Below the pieces are notes generated by a model. That model was not told the DNA's origin, searched no databases, and was given only the letters and a program-made list of their open reading frames with translations. From positions 1-64,000 of the forward strand of contig NZ_JAOCZP010000011.1 in assembly GCF_025336525.1 (NCBI RefSeq): DNA of 64,000 nt. The letters are read 5' to 3'. This DNA comes from Chelativorans salis (GTDB lineage: Bacteria; Pseudomonadota; Alphaproteobacteria; Rhizobiales; Rhizobiaceae). Below, piece by piece: positions 25,934 through 34,946 of this stretch. Position 1 is the first letter of the stretch, and each line of letters opens with the position of its first letter. The position numbers were made by a program, and so were the translations under genes.

Positions 25934-27970
25934 ATGTCGCACGATCCCCTTCTTCAGCCTTACGAACTAAAGCATCTGAGGCTGAAGAACCGGCTGATGA
26001 TCACCAGCCACGAGCCAGCCTATCCCGAGGACGGCATGCCCAAGGAACGGTACCGCGCCTATCATGCGGAGCGGGCACGGGCCGGTGTGGCACTGACGAT
26101 GACCGCAGGCTCCGCCTCGGTCGCGCGCGACAGTCCGCCTGTGTTCAACAATATTCTGGCTTGGAAGGACGAGGTCGTCGGCTGGATGAGACAGCTGACC
26201 GACGAGTGTCATGAGCATAATTGCGCGGTCATGATCCAGCTCACGCATCTCGGCCGCCGCACCCGCTGGGACAAGGCTGACTGGCTGCCGGTGGTCTCCG
26301 CCAGCCATGAACGTGAACCCTCGCACAAGGCTTTCCCGAAAAAGGCCGAGGACTGGGACATCGCCCGCATTATTGAGGATTATGCCGATGCGGCGGAGCG
26401 GATGAAGGCGGCGGGGCTCGACGGCATCGAGCTGCAGGCCTACGGCCATCTGATGGACCAGTTCTGGTCGCCGCTGACGAACGATCTTGACGCCCCCTAC
26501 GGCGGCGATCTCGACAATCGCCTGCGTTTCACCTTCGACACGCTGAAAGCCATTCGCGAGCGGGTGGGGCCAGATTTCATCGTCGGTGTCCGTTACACGG
26601 GTGACGAGGATTTGCCGGGCGGTTTGACCAAAGAGGACGGGCTGGAAATCTCGCGTCGGCTGAAAGCCTGCGGCATGGTGGACTTCCTGAACGTGATCAA
26701 GGGGCATATCGACACCGATGCGGGGCTGACCGACGTGATCCCGGTTCAGGGCATGCGCAGCGCCCCGCATCTGGACTTCGCCGGAGAGATCCGAGCCGCG
26801 ACCAACTTCCCCACTTTTCATGCTGCCAAGATTCAGGATGTCGCGACGGCCCGCCACGCGATCGCCAGCGGCAAGCTCGACATGGTCGGCATGACCCGCG
26901 CGCATATGGCCGACCCGCATATAGTCGCCAAGATCATACGCGGCGAGGAAGAGCGCATCCGCCCCTGCGTCGGTGCCAATTACTGCCTCGACCGGATCTA
27001 CCAGGGCGGCGCGGCGCTATGCCTGCACAACCCGGCGACGGGGCGCGAGCTGGAGCAGCCGCATGAGATCGCCAAGGCCGACACCAAACGGCGCGTGGTG
27101 ATCGTCGGCGCCGGACCCGCCGGGTTGGAGGCCGCCCGTGTCGCCGCGGAACGCGGCCACGAGGTGATCGTACATGAGGCGGCGAACGATCCGGGTGGGC
27201 AGATCCGCCTGACCGCCCAGACCGACCGCCGGGCCGAGATGATGCAGATCATCCAGTGGCGCTTTGCCGAATGCGAGCGAATGGGCGTCACTTTCCACTT
27301 CAACAACTTCGCCGATGACGAGACCGTACTGGCAGACAAACCGGACGTCGTTATCGTGGCTACCGGAGGTCTTCCCCATACCGACGTGCTGGACGAAGGC
27401 AACGAGTTGATCGTATCGGCCTGGGACATCCTCTCTGGCGATGCTCGGCCAGGGCAGAATGTGCTGATCTACGACGACGCGGGCGACTACGCCGCGCTTC
27501 AGGCGGCCGAGAAGATCGCTACCACCGGCGCAAAGGTCGAGATCATGACCCGCGACCGCAGCTTCGCACCCGAGGTCATGGCCATGTCGCTGACCCCGTC
27601 GATGCGCGAGCTGCAAAAGCGCGACGTGACCTTTACTGTCACCTGGAAACTCGACGCTGTGCGACGCGAGGGCAATGAGCTGTTGGCCACTGTCGGCAGC
27701 GATTATGGCGGTGTCGCCCGCGAACGGCGGGTGGATCAGGTTGTAGTAAACCACGGCACGCGGCCGCTGGACGATATCTATTTCGACCTCCGCCCCGGTT
27801 CCGTCAACCGCGGCGAGGTGGACTATGGGGCGCTTATCGATGGCCGCCCGCAAAAGGTCAATAATAACCCCGACGGCAGATATCAGCTCTTCCGCATCGG
27901 CGATGCCGTAGCTGCCCGAAACACCCATGCCGCGATTTACGACGCCCTGCGGCTGGTGAAGGTGATCTGA
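25934..27970 (+). CDS. NADH:flavin oxidoreductase of the TMADH/dimethylglycine-demethylase type
   Basis: 678 aa from ATG 25934, with GGGAG eight bases upstream. Residues ~1-340 form an Old-Yellow-Enzyme FMN barrel ([17 protein letters not shown]-type [13 protein letters not shown]). An iron-sulfur region and a C-terminal FAD/NADH module ([15 protein letters not shown]) follow. Cluster cysteines are Cys345, Cys351 and Cys363; the position matching the second canonical ligand is Ala348. Relatives demethylate trimethylamine, dimethylglycine or N-methylproline/stachydrine. The downstream proline-racemase-like gene (1-base gap) favours a proline-betaine-type substrate. Confidence 0.85.
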   Translation: MSHDPLLQPYELKHLRLKNRLMITSHEPAYPEDGMPKERYRAYHAERARAGVALTMTAGSASVARDSPPVFNNILAWKDEVVGWMRQLTDECHEHNCAVMIQLTHLGRRTRWDKADWLPVVSASHEREPSHKAFPKKAEDWDIARIIEDYADAAERMKAAGLDGIELQAYGHLMDQFWSPLTNDLDAPYGGDLDNRLRFTFDTLKAIRERVGPDFIVGVRYTGDEDLPGGLTKEDGLEISRRLKACGMVDFLNVIKGHIDTDAGLTDVIPVQGMRSAPHLDFAGEIRAATNFPTFHAAKIQDVATARHAIASGKLDMVGMTRAHMADPHIVAKIIRGEEERIRPCVGANYCLDRIYQGGAALCLHNPATGRELEQPHEIAKADTKRRVVIVGAGPAGLEAARVAAERGHEVIVHEAANDPGGQIRLTAQTDRRAEMMQIIQWRFAECERMGVTFHFNNFADDETVLADKPDVVIVATGGLPHTDVLDEGNELIVSAWDILSGDARPGQNVLIYDDAGDYAALQAAEKIATTGAKVEIMTRDRSFAPEVMAMSLTPSMRELQKRDVTFTVTWKLDAVRREGNELLATVGSDYGGVARERRVDQVVVNHGTRPLDDIYFDLRPGSVNRGEVDYGALIDGRPQKVNNNPDGRYQLFRIGDAVAARNTHAAIYDALRLVKVI

Positions 27971-27971
27971 C

Positions 27972-29000
27972 ATGCGTTCATCCAAAACCATTCACGTGAT
28001 TTCTGCCCATGCCGAGGGCGAGGTCGGCGATGTGATCGTCGGTGGCCTCCTGCCTCCCCCGGGCGACACGATCTGGGAGCAGAGCCGATGGATCGCGCAG
28101 GACGGGACTCTGCGAAATTTCGTCCTAAACGAACCGCGCGGCGGCGTCTTCCGGCATGTGAACCTGTTGGTGCCCCCCAAGCACCCGGAGGCACAGGCGG
28201 CGTGGATCATCATGGAGCCGGAGGATACGCCGCCAATGTCCGGCTCCAATTCCATCTGCGTTTCAACTGTGCTGCTCGATGCCGGACTCGTTCCAATGAC
28301 AGAACCGGAGACACATCTGGTACTCGAAGCGCCAGGTGGCCTTGTCCGCGTGCGGGCGGAATGCCGCAACGGAAAGGCCGAGCGCATCTTTGTCCAGAAC
28401 GTGCCCTCTTTCGCCTCCCGCCTTGACGAGCCGCTTGAGGTCGAAGGCCTCGGCTCGCTGTCCGTCGACACCGCCTATGGCGGCGATAGCTTCGTGATCG
28501 TGGACGCCGCGGCGATGGGGTTCTCGCTAAACGAGAGCGAGGCGCATGACATCGCCAGGCTCGGTGTAAAGATCACGAACGCCGCCAACGCACAACTAAG
28601 CTTCGAGCATCCCGAGAATCCGGACTGGCGGCACTTTTCCTTCTGTCTCTTCGCTGGGTCGCTTTCAGATGGACCGCAGGGCTTCGAGGCCGGCGCCGCC
28701 GTAGCCATCCAGCCAGGGAAGGTTGACCGCTCCCCTACCGGCACGGCCCTGTCAGCACGTATGGCTGTGTTGCACGCGCGCGGTCTGATGAAGACGGGGG
28801 ACCGCCTCGCGACTCGCTCGCTCATCGGCTCAACCTTCTCCGGCCAGATCCTGGGTGAAACGACCGTTGCCGGCCGCCTGGCCATCCACCCAGAGATATC
28901 CGGCCGCGGATGGATCACCGGCATCCACCAGCACATGCTCGATCCGTCCGACCCTTGGCCGGAAGGATACAGGCTATCCGACACATGGGGCGCTCGTTGA
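27972..29000 (+). CDS. Proline racemase superfamily protein with Ser/Thr at the catalytic positions
   Basis: 342 aa, full family length. Proline racemase and hydroxyproline epimerase use two Cys; here the first motif reads MSGSNS (Ser90) and the second DRSPTGT (Thr256). Trans-3-hydroxyproline dehydratases have Cys and Thr, and some epimerases Ser and Cys, so a Ser/Thr pair argues against simple racemisation and towards a dehydratase or an unknown reaction. The rest of the fold motifs ([25 protein letters not shown]) are intact. Translationally linked to the upstream flavoprotein. Substrate probably a proline derivative. Confidence 0.85.
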   Translation: MRSSKTIHVISAHAEGEVGDVIVGGLLPPPGDTIWEQSRWIAQDGTLRNFVLNEPRGGVFRHVNLLVPPKHPEAQAAWIIMEPEDTPPMSGSNSICVSTVLLDAGLVPMTEPETHLVLEAPGGLVRVRAECRNGKAERIFVQNVPSFASRLDEPLEVEGLGSLSVDTAYGGDSFVIVDAAAMGFSLNESEAHDIARLGVKITNAANAQLSFEHPENPDWRHFSFCLFAGSLSDGPQGFEAGAAVAIQPGKVDRSPTGTALSARMAVLHARGLMKTGDRLATRSLIGSTFSGQILGETTVAGRLAIHPEISGRGWITGIHQHMLDPSDPWPEGYRLSDTWGAR

Positions 29001-29007
29001 AGAGGTC

Positions 29008-29110
29008 AGAGCAATTCTAGGAAAAGTGGATACCGGTTTTCCGCCCAGAATTGCGTAAAATCAAAAGCTTAGATCATTTCACCGTTTCAGTAAAACGGTG
29101 AAATGATCTA
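29008..29110. repeat. Rhizobial-type intergenic palindromic repeat
   Basis: Two nested inverted structures. First, GCAATTCT (29011-29018) pairs with AGAATTGC (29047-29054) around GGAAAA...TTTTCC. Second, a perfect 18-bp arm (29070-29087) is repeated inverted at 29093-29110 with a 5-base loop. The wording AGAGCAATTC-GGAAAA-GGTTTTCC-GAATTGCG is familiar from short mosaic repeats scattered between genes of rhizobia. It may also act as a transcription end for the upstream operon. Confidence 0.7.
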
Positions 29111-29242
29111 GCGAGAAGGAGATTCGTCGAAGCAGTGAGAACTCATTGAGTGTTTCGACAGCGCGACATGGCTATGCCGTAAAACCGCGGCTGAGGCGCC
29201 TCATCAGCACGTTCAGTGATACGTTGGACCATCTACTTGCGC

Positions 29243-30211
29243 TTACCCCGTGAGTGAGCGCCAGGGGGTGTTTTGCGTTGTGCCCACAAGACCAGACAAG
29301 ACGAATTCGATAAACTGAAGGACATGGGGCTTGCCCAGCGATGCGGAGTTCAGCTTGAGGTAATAGCCGCGATCCACCTGAAGCGGGTTGTCAAAGAGGC
29401 GGCAGAGCCTCCCCGCCTCAAGTTCCGCTTTGACGAGGTGATGCCAGCCGAGAATGACCCCTTCGCCATTTACAGCAGCGTTCAGCAGCAGCGGATAATT
29501 GTTGCTGACTAGGGAAGGTACGAACGGCGGAATTGCAATACCCATCGCACGAAACCAGTCCTCCCAGGTGACTGCTTGCCAGCCGATTGCATTGGCGGAC
29601 CAATGTTTGCGATGCAATTCAAGCAGATGTGCACGCTCAAGGCTGTTCGGATCATCGATCGGGCCGTGCTTTCTCAAATATTCAGGACTGCACATCGGCT
29701 CGACCGTCTCCGGGAAGAGATAGTAAAGTCTTTCGCCCACATCGCAGCGCTCGTTGCCACAGATTATGGATACATCGACCTCGTCGAAGTTCCGCAATGC
29801 GTCATCCTCGTCGGAGGCCAACAGCACGAATCTCATATCCGGATTGTCGGCCCGGAAGCGGTCTACAAAGGGCTTCAGCCAACAGGCGACAGCCGCGTTG
29901 GTGCCTGAGCAGGTAATCACCGCGACATCCGGCGGTGACAAGATCGCGTCAATGCCGTCGCAAATATCATCGAGCCCCCGGCTGACGGCCCTCAGCAGGC
30001 TTTCGCCCGCGGGAGTCAGTTCGAGACTATTGTGTTTCCGTACGAAAAGGGTGGCGCCAAGAGCCTTTTCAAGGCCGCGGATCTGCTGGCTGATTGCCGC
30101 CTGCGTGACATTGAGCTCAGTACCCGCCATGGTAAAGCTCAGATGCTTCGCCGCCACTTCAAAAGTGGCAAATGATCCGAGCGATGGAAGATATCGACGT
30201 TTGGGCGGCAT
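29243..30211 (-). CDS. LysR-family regulator (GcvA-like)
   Basis: 322 aa. The helix-turn-helix is at residues ~10-65 (SLGSFATFEVAAKHLSFTMAGTELNVTQ..., then AISQQIRGLEKALG), the GcvA type found next to amino-acid genes. The effector domain follows to the C-terminus. It lies downstream of, and in the same direction as, the FAD oxidoreductase operon, separated by 79 bases; it may be read through or have its own promoter there. Likely activator of the 30.3-38.0 kb genes. Confidence 0.85.
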   Translation of the reverse strand: MPPKRRYLPSLGSFATFEVAAKHLSFTMAGTELNVTQAAISQQIRGLEKALGATLFVRKHNSLELTPAGESLLRAVSRGLDDICDGIDAILSPPDVAVITCSGTNAAVACWLKPFVDRFRADNPDMRFVLLASDEDDALRNFDEVDVSIICGNERCDVGERLYYLFPETVEPMCSPEYLRKHGPIDDPNSLERAHLLELHRKHWSANAIGWQAVTWEDWFRAMGIAIPPFVPSLVSNNYPLLLNAAVNGEGVILGWHHLVKAELEAGRLCRLFDNPLQVDRGYYLKLNSASLGKPHVLQFIEFVLSGLVGTTQNTPWRSLTG

Positions 30212-30290
30212 GGCCCAAGTTAAACATTCTTGCTGAATGCAACAAGCGCGTCCGAACTGATGGTGGTCTAACCTATTACGCCTATGCGCA

Positions 30291-31637
30291 TCATTCCTTT
30301 CTCGCCCGCCATCCCTTCCAGTTCAGATATGCCGTCGCACCCAACTTCGCCAACGGTGCAGGCGGGAGAAGCGGCGGTTTCGCTTGTCGCGCAAAGAACT
30401 CCGTGATGACGGAACTTTTCCCGCTGGCGCATTCCGCCGCGGCGATGCCAGTCAGCGTCCCGCGGGTCGTTCCCAGGCCGTTCTGGCAACAGGCAGCATA
30501 GACGCCGTTGTCGATCTCACCCGTCACGGATACGTCGTTCCGAGACAAGCATAAGGGGCCCGACCAGATGTATTCCAACCTGACGTCACGGAGTTGCGGG
30601 AAGCGCTCATCGAGTTTTCTGCGCATGATTTTTGCTGCGCGACGCATCTTGTACTCGGTGCTTTCCATGTCAGGGCAGAATTCGGCGCAGATCCGAACGG
30701 TAATTCGATTGCCGCCCTGCCCCGTGTCGATCCGGCGGACCGTCGTTCCCATCGGATCAGATGGCGTGATCCCCCATCTCGGTTGCCCGCCGACGCGGCG
30801 GAGCGCATCTCTACTCAGCTCCTCGGTCATACCGGCGAAGAGGAAAATGTGCATGAGGCGGCCGCGCGAGATGCCGAAACTCTCGATGTGGCCGTTATTG
30901 GCAAGGATTATCTTGTCAGTCGAAACAACTCCACCGGAAGTTTCAACACGCCAACTTGTCCCTTGCCGGCAAAAGGCGGTAACCGGGCTCTCTTCATGGA
31001 TAACCGCCTCACGGGACAGGCCCTGAGCCAAACCCCGGACATAACCGGCAGGCTGGAGCATGACCGTCCCCGGCGTATAGAGTCCCGACAAATAGTACCG
31101 GCTGCCCGTCACCCCCAACATCGCCTGTTCGTCCAGCATCTCATAGCGTTCGCCCAGCTTCTGCAAATGAGCACCATAAGACTTATTCTGCGCGTGGCTG
31201 TTCTCCGTCGCGGCGCCGTTGATCTTGCCTGCTGGATCAAAATAATTGGCATCAATCCCATAGTCCTGCACCGCCTCACGAGCGAACCCAATCGCCATCC
31301 GGTTCAGAGAAATCAGGCTTCTATCCAGACCTTCAGTCGCACCGGCATAATTTTCCGATGCCAGATTATGGGGCAAGTCGATCATGAACCCGGAATTGCG
31401 TCCGGTGCCCCCCTCGCCTACGCGGGACGCATCGAGCACGACAACCTTTGCCCCCGGGTTCAACTGAACGAGGCGCCGCGCCGCGGATAATCCTGCAAAG
31501 CCTGCGCCGATCACGGTAAAGTCGGCGGTCACCTTCCCTTGCAATGGCTGCGCCGCGGGCAATGTGCCGAGAATTGCGCTCCAGGCTGCCCGTCCGGCGA
31601 ACTTGGGCAACCTCTTTGCGAAGTATTCGCCTCGCAT
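30291..31637 (-). CDS. FAD-dependent amine/amino-acid oxidoreductase (DAO family, PuuB-like)
   Basis: 448 aa from ATG 31637; a GTG at 31640 overlapping the previous stop is an alternative. The FAD-binding motif is VIGAGFAGLSAARRL (about residues 42-56), the second GTGRNSGFMIDLPH, and the C-terminal GVYAACCQNGLGTTRGTLTG flavin contact is present. Family members oxidise the C-N bond of amines or D-amino acids, such as gamma-glutamylputrescine or D-hydroxyproline. With the PuuC-like aldehyde dehydrogenase in the same operon, it likely produces the imine/aldehyde that enzyme uses. Translationally coupled to the ProC-like gene. Confidence 0.85.
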   Translation of the reverse strand: MRGEYFAKRLPKFAGRAAWSAILGTLPAAQPLQGKVTADFTVIGAGFAGLSAARRLVQLNPGAKVVVLDASRVGEGGTGRNSGFMIDLPHNLASENYAGATEGLDRSLISLNRMAIGFAREAVQDYGIDANYFDPAGKINGAATENSHAQNKSYGAHLQKLGERYEMLDEQAMLGVTGSRYYLSGLYTPGTVMLQPAGYVRGLAQGLSREAVIHEESPVTAFCRQGTSWRVETSGGVVSTDKIILANNGHIESFGISRGRLMHIFLFAGMTEELSRDALRRVGGQPRWGITPSDPMGTTVRRIDTGQGGNRITVRICAEFCPDMESTEYKMRRAAKIMRRKLDERFPQLRDVRLEYIWSGPLCLSRNDVSVTGEIDNGVYAACCQNGLGTTRGTLTGIAAAECASGKSSVITEFFARQAKPPLLPPAPLAKLGATAYLNWKGWRARKE

Positions 31638-31639
31638 CA

Positions 31640-32410
31640 CTAATTTTTCGGAGGCAGTTGAAGTCTTTTCCGAAGGCCGTCGAGACCGGCCTCCAGGGCA
31701 GTGAGGGTTCCGTTGTCTGCCAGTGTCCTGCTCAAGTACTGGTTCAGCCCGCCTTCTGTGCCCAATCCAGCGCGCAATTGCGCAAGATCAGTTCCCGTCT
31801 CTTGCGTCAGCAACTTGCAGTATGCGCCGATCAGCCCCGCCAAATAGCTCGCAGCTTCAGCACGATCATCGGTGAACGCCGACAGCCAGTTTGCTGCGGC
31901 ATCTATCTGATCAAGCAAGGGCAGGAGCACACCTGTAGCCGCAAAATGCGCATTGAGCATGGCTTCTGAGGCGCAGGCGTGGATGCGCACATGTGGACCG
32001 AATAGCTCATGGAGACAGACATTCTCCGGATAGACGGCCAATGGCGTACCGCCCAAGGGCATCGGTGGTAGCGGAATGGCGACGCAGATTTCGGTGACCG
32101 GCGCACAAAGCCGCTCAAGCTCGGCGATCGGCATTCCGGCCATGACGGAAATAACCGTCTTCCCGTCGCCGAACACCAGATTTGGCAATTCCTTGCGGGC
32201 GGTGTCTGCCAAGAGGCAGAGCACCACGATATCGCTTTCGTCCACGACAGTCTGGTTCGCAGCCCGGCGGAGCCCGGGATGCCTCATCTGCAGTTCCGCC
32301 GAAACCCGCTCATTGCGATGAGAGACGACAATGTCATGCCCCGCCCCAGCGATGGTTTGAATCATCGCCGAGGCGATCTCTCCCGTCCCGAGGAAACCGA
32401 TCCGCGCCAT
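31640..32410 (-). CDS. NAD(P)-binding reductase, pyrroline-5-carboxylate-reductase-like
   Basis: 256 aa. Rossmann motif GFLGTGEIASAMIQTI at residues 5-20, then SDIVVLCLLAD and VISVMAGMP, as in ProC/F420-dependent reductases; a helical C-terminal domain. It probably reduces or oxidises a cyclic imine in the pathway. Its ATG overlaps the aldehyde dehydrogenase stop (TAATG), a sign of coupled translation. The overall similarity to ProC is distant, so substrate is uncertain. Confidence 0.75.
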   Translation of the reverse strand: MARIGFLGTGEIASAMIQTIAGAGHDIVVSHRNERVSAELQMRHPGLRRAANQTVVDESDIVVLCLLADTARKELPNLVFGDGKTVISVMAGMPIAELERLCAPVTEICVAIPLPPMPLGGTPLAVYPENVCLHELFGPHVRIHACASEAMLNAHFAATGVLLPLLDQIDAAANWLSAFTDDRAEAASYLAGLIGAYCKLLTQETGTDLAQLRAGLGTEGGLNQYLSRTLADNGTLTALEAGLDGLRKRLQLPPKN

Positions 32411-33918
32411 TACTCCACCTCGGAATCCGACGGATCGCTAAGGTCGATCCAGATGGTCTTGAGCTGGGTGTATTGGTCGTGGGCGTGGATCGCGTTGTCG
32501 CGCCCGCCAAAGCCCGACTGTTTGTAACCGCCGAAGGGAGTCGTGATGTCACCTTCGCCAAAGCTGTTGACAGTCACGGTTCCGGCGCGAAGCGCGCGCG
32601 CCCCGCGGATCGCCCGACGTGCGTTGGCGGTAAAGATCGAGGCCGCCAAGCCGTATTCCGTGTCATTGGCCACCGAGATGGCTTCGTCAAAGCTCGTCAC
32701 GGTGATGACCGACAGGATCGGGCCGAAGATTTCTTCGCGGGCCAAAGTTTCGTCATTGCCGCCCACGTCGACGATCGTGGGCTCCACGAAGGCGCCATCG
32801 ATATCCTCGCCACCCAAGATGATCTGGCTTTCCTTGGCCAGCTCAAGATAGCTGCAGACCTTGTCGAAATGAGACTTGGAAACCAAGGCGCCAACTCGCA
32901 CGGACGGATCCAACGGTGAACCAACGTTCCACTGGCGGGCGACGGTTTTCACGCGCTCCAGAAGATTGTCCTTGATGTCCTTGTGGACAATCAGGCGCGA
33001 TGCAGCAGAGCAGTTTTCGCCCATATTCCAGAAAGCGCCATTGACCACGTGTTCGGCCACGGTGTCGAGATACTCCGCGTCATCCATCACGATGCAGGGA
33101 TTCTTGCCCCCCATCTCCAGCACGACTTCCTTGAGATTGCTGTCCGCCGAATAATGCAGGAACCGCCGCCCCGTCGCCGTCGAACCGGTGAAGGACACCA
33201 TGTCCACATCCGCGTGCTTGCCCAAAGGCTCACCCACGGCAGCACCGCTGCCGGTCACGACGTTCAGAACGCCCGCAGGAACGCCCGCCTCATGGGCCAG
33301 TTCGGCAATCCGAAGAGCGGTGAGGCTGGTTTCTCCTGCAGGCTTGATCACTAGCGAGCATCCTGCGGCCAGCGCCGGGCCGATTTTCCAAGCCATCATC
33401 AGAAGCGGGAAGTTCCAAGGCAGGACAAGCCCGACGACGCCGACAGGTTCGCGCACGACCATTGCGATATGATTGTCCGAAGCGGGGGCCACCTGGTCAT
33501 AGATCTTGTCGATCAGCTCAGCATGCCACTTGATGCAGTGGATGGTCTCGGGCACGTCCACGGTTTCGCAATCGTAGATCGTCTTACCGCTGTCCAGGCT
33601 TTCCATCACTGCCAACTCGTGGCGGTTGCGGGTCATCAGCTTACAAAGCCGGATCAGCACCTCCTTGCGTTCGGCGGGATGCAGTTTCGACCAGCGGCCA
33701 TCGTCAAACGCTTCGCGCGCCTTGGAAACGGCGAAATCCACGTCCTGCGCATCGCAGGCCGCCACATCCGCAAGCTTCACACCGGTCGCCGGATTCAAAG
33801 TCTCGAAGGTTTTGCCGGATTTCGCCGGGCGGAAGCTGCCATCGATGAACGCATTCACCGGCAGGGACAGGTTGGCTGCGATAGCCTCGTATTCTTCGCG
33901 GGTCAGAAGCTCCCTCAT
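32410..33918 (-). CDS. Aldehyde dehydrogenase, PuuC-like
   Basis: 502 aa. Catalytic Cys in GENCSAASR, Glu in LEMGGKNPC, NAD-binding FTGSTATGRRF, and the C-terminal FGGYKQSG...YTQLKTIWIDL closely like PuuC (gamma-glutamyl-gamma-aminobutyraldehyde dehydrogenase). Cytoplasmic; it oxidises an aldehyde or semialdehyde to the acid with NAD(P)+. In this context the substrate could be an aminobutyraldehyde-type product or alpha-ketoglutarate semialdehyde from hydroxyproline breakdown. A GGAGA ribosome site lies in the last codons of the DapA-family gene. Confidence 0.9.
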   Translation of the reverse strand: MRELLTREEYEAIAANLSLPVNAFIDGSFRPAKSGKTFETLNPATGVKLADVAACDAQDVDFAVSKAREAFDDGRWSKLHPAERKEVLIRLCKLMTRNRHELAVMESLDSGKTIYDCETVDVPETIHCIKWHAELIDKIYDQVAPASDNHIAMVVREPVGVVGLVLPWNFPLLMMAWKIGPALAAGCSLVIKPAGETSLTALRIAELAHEAGVPAGVLNVVTGSGAAVGEPLGKHADVDMVSFTGSTATGRRFLHYSADSNLKEVVLEMGGKNPCIVMDDAEYLDTVAEHVVNGAFWNMGENCSAASRLIVHKDIKDNLLERVKTVARQWNVGSPLDPSVRVGALVSKSHFDKVCSYLELAKESQIILGGEDIDGAFVEPTIVDVGGNDETLAREEIFGPILSVITVTSFDEAISVANDTEYGLAASIFTANARRAIRGARALRAGTVTVNSFGEGDITTPFGGYKQSGFGGRDNAIHAHDQYTQLKTIWIDLSDPSDSEVE

Positions 33919-33921
33919 GGA

Positions 33922-34839
33922 TCAGTTCTCCGCCTTGATAGCCGCAATCGTGGTTTTGAGGGTTCGGATGACCTGTTCGAGCTCCCGCTTGTCATCCTTG
34001 TTGAGGCCGCGTAACGGCGGGCGCATCGGCCCTGCCCGCAGGCCTGCCATCTCTGTTCCGTGCTTCACACACTGGATGAACTTGCCGCCCTGTTCCAACA
34101 CGCGCATCAGCGGCATCATGGCGGACATGATCCGACGCCCCTTGGCGAAATCGCCATTCACGGCGCAGGTTTCGTAGAGGAAGACATGCTCCTCCGGCAG
34201 GAAGTTGGAGCCTGCGCAGATCCAGCTGCGCGCGCCCCAGGCGAAGAATTCCAGTGCCTGATCGTCCATGCCGCAGGACATCTGGATATGCGGGTAATCG
34301 CGAGCCAGCAGGTGAACCCGGTTGATATCGCCCGAGCTTTCCTTAATCCCGATGACATTGCGCGAGCGGCAGACGCGATCGAGAAACTCCTCGCCCATCT
34401 CCACGCCCATGCGGCCGGGGTAGTTGTAAAGGATGATCGGCAGGTCCGCGGCGCGGTCAATGGCGAGTGCATTCAGCGCATTCTCGCGTTCGGTCGGGAC
34501 CGAGTAAGGGGGCGTTCCCAGCAGGATGGCATCGGCTTGCATTTCGCGCGCACCTTGGGCTAGCGCGACGGAGTCCGGCGTGCGCATGGCGCCCGTGCCC
34601 ACGATCAACGGCAAACGACCATTCAGTCGGTCCTTGATAAAGCGCGCTAATAGAAGCCGCTCTTCGACGGTCTGGGAATAATTCTCGGCAGTCGATCCTC
34701 CAGAAATTATCCCGTGGACGCCCTTTCCGACCAGATGATCGATGACGTCGGCCAGCGCATCGAGATCGAATGCGCCCTCTTCGTCGAACGGCGTCACGAT
34801 CGGTGCGTAGATCCCCTCAAGGGTGAACCTGAATGCCAT
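33922..34839 (-). CDS. DapA-family lyase/synthase (N-acetylneuraminate lyase superfamily)
   Basis: 305 aa from ATG 34839 (MAFRFTLEGIYAPIVTPF), with GGAAG six bases upstream; the open frame to 34998 is not needed. Schiff-base Lys in IGIKESSGD and Tyr in LYNYPGR are present, with GGSTAEN at the carboxylate-binding loop. Members include dihydrodipicolinate synthase, various aldolases and the deaminase of 1-pyrroline-4-hydroxy-2-carboxylate (hydroxyproline pathway). Next to a semialdehyde-type dehydrogenase the last role fits well, but other keto-acid lyase roles are possible. Confidence 0.85.
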   Translation of the reverse strand: MAFRFTLEGIYAPIVTPFDEEGAFDLDALADVIDHLVGKGVHGIISGGSTAENYSQTVEERLLLARFIKDRLNGRLPLIVGTGAMRTPDSVALAQGAREMQADAILLGTPPYSVPTERENALNALAIDRAADLPIILYNYPGRMGVEMGEEFLDRVCRSRNVIGIKESSGDINRVHLLARDYPHIQMSCGMDDQALEFFAWGARSWICAGSNFLPEEHVFLYETCAVNGDFAKGRRIMSAMMPLMRVLEQGGKFIQCVKHGTEMAGLRAGPMRPPLRGLNKDDKRELEQVIRTLKTTIAAIKAEN

Positions 34840-34946
34840 TGCGCGCTTCCATTCGCCAAATTGTGTCGGATTCCGGGAGGCTTTGGGGCCGCCTCCCGGT
34901 GTTTGCCCCGCCAAACCGCGCAGGCGGAGCGATATCGACACTGTCT

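Noticed and set aside
26998-27991. Two overlapping minus-strand frames opposite the flavoprotein
   Set aside because: Shadow of the FAD/NADH module codons; no start signals.
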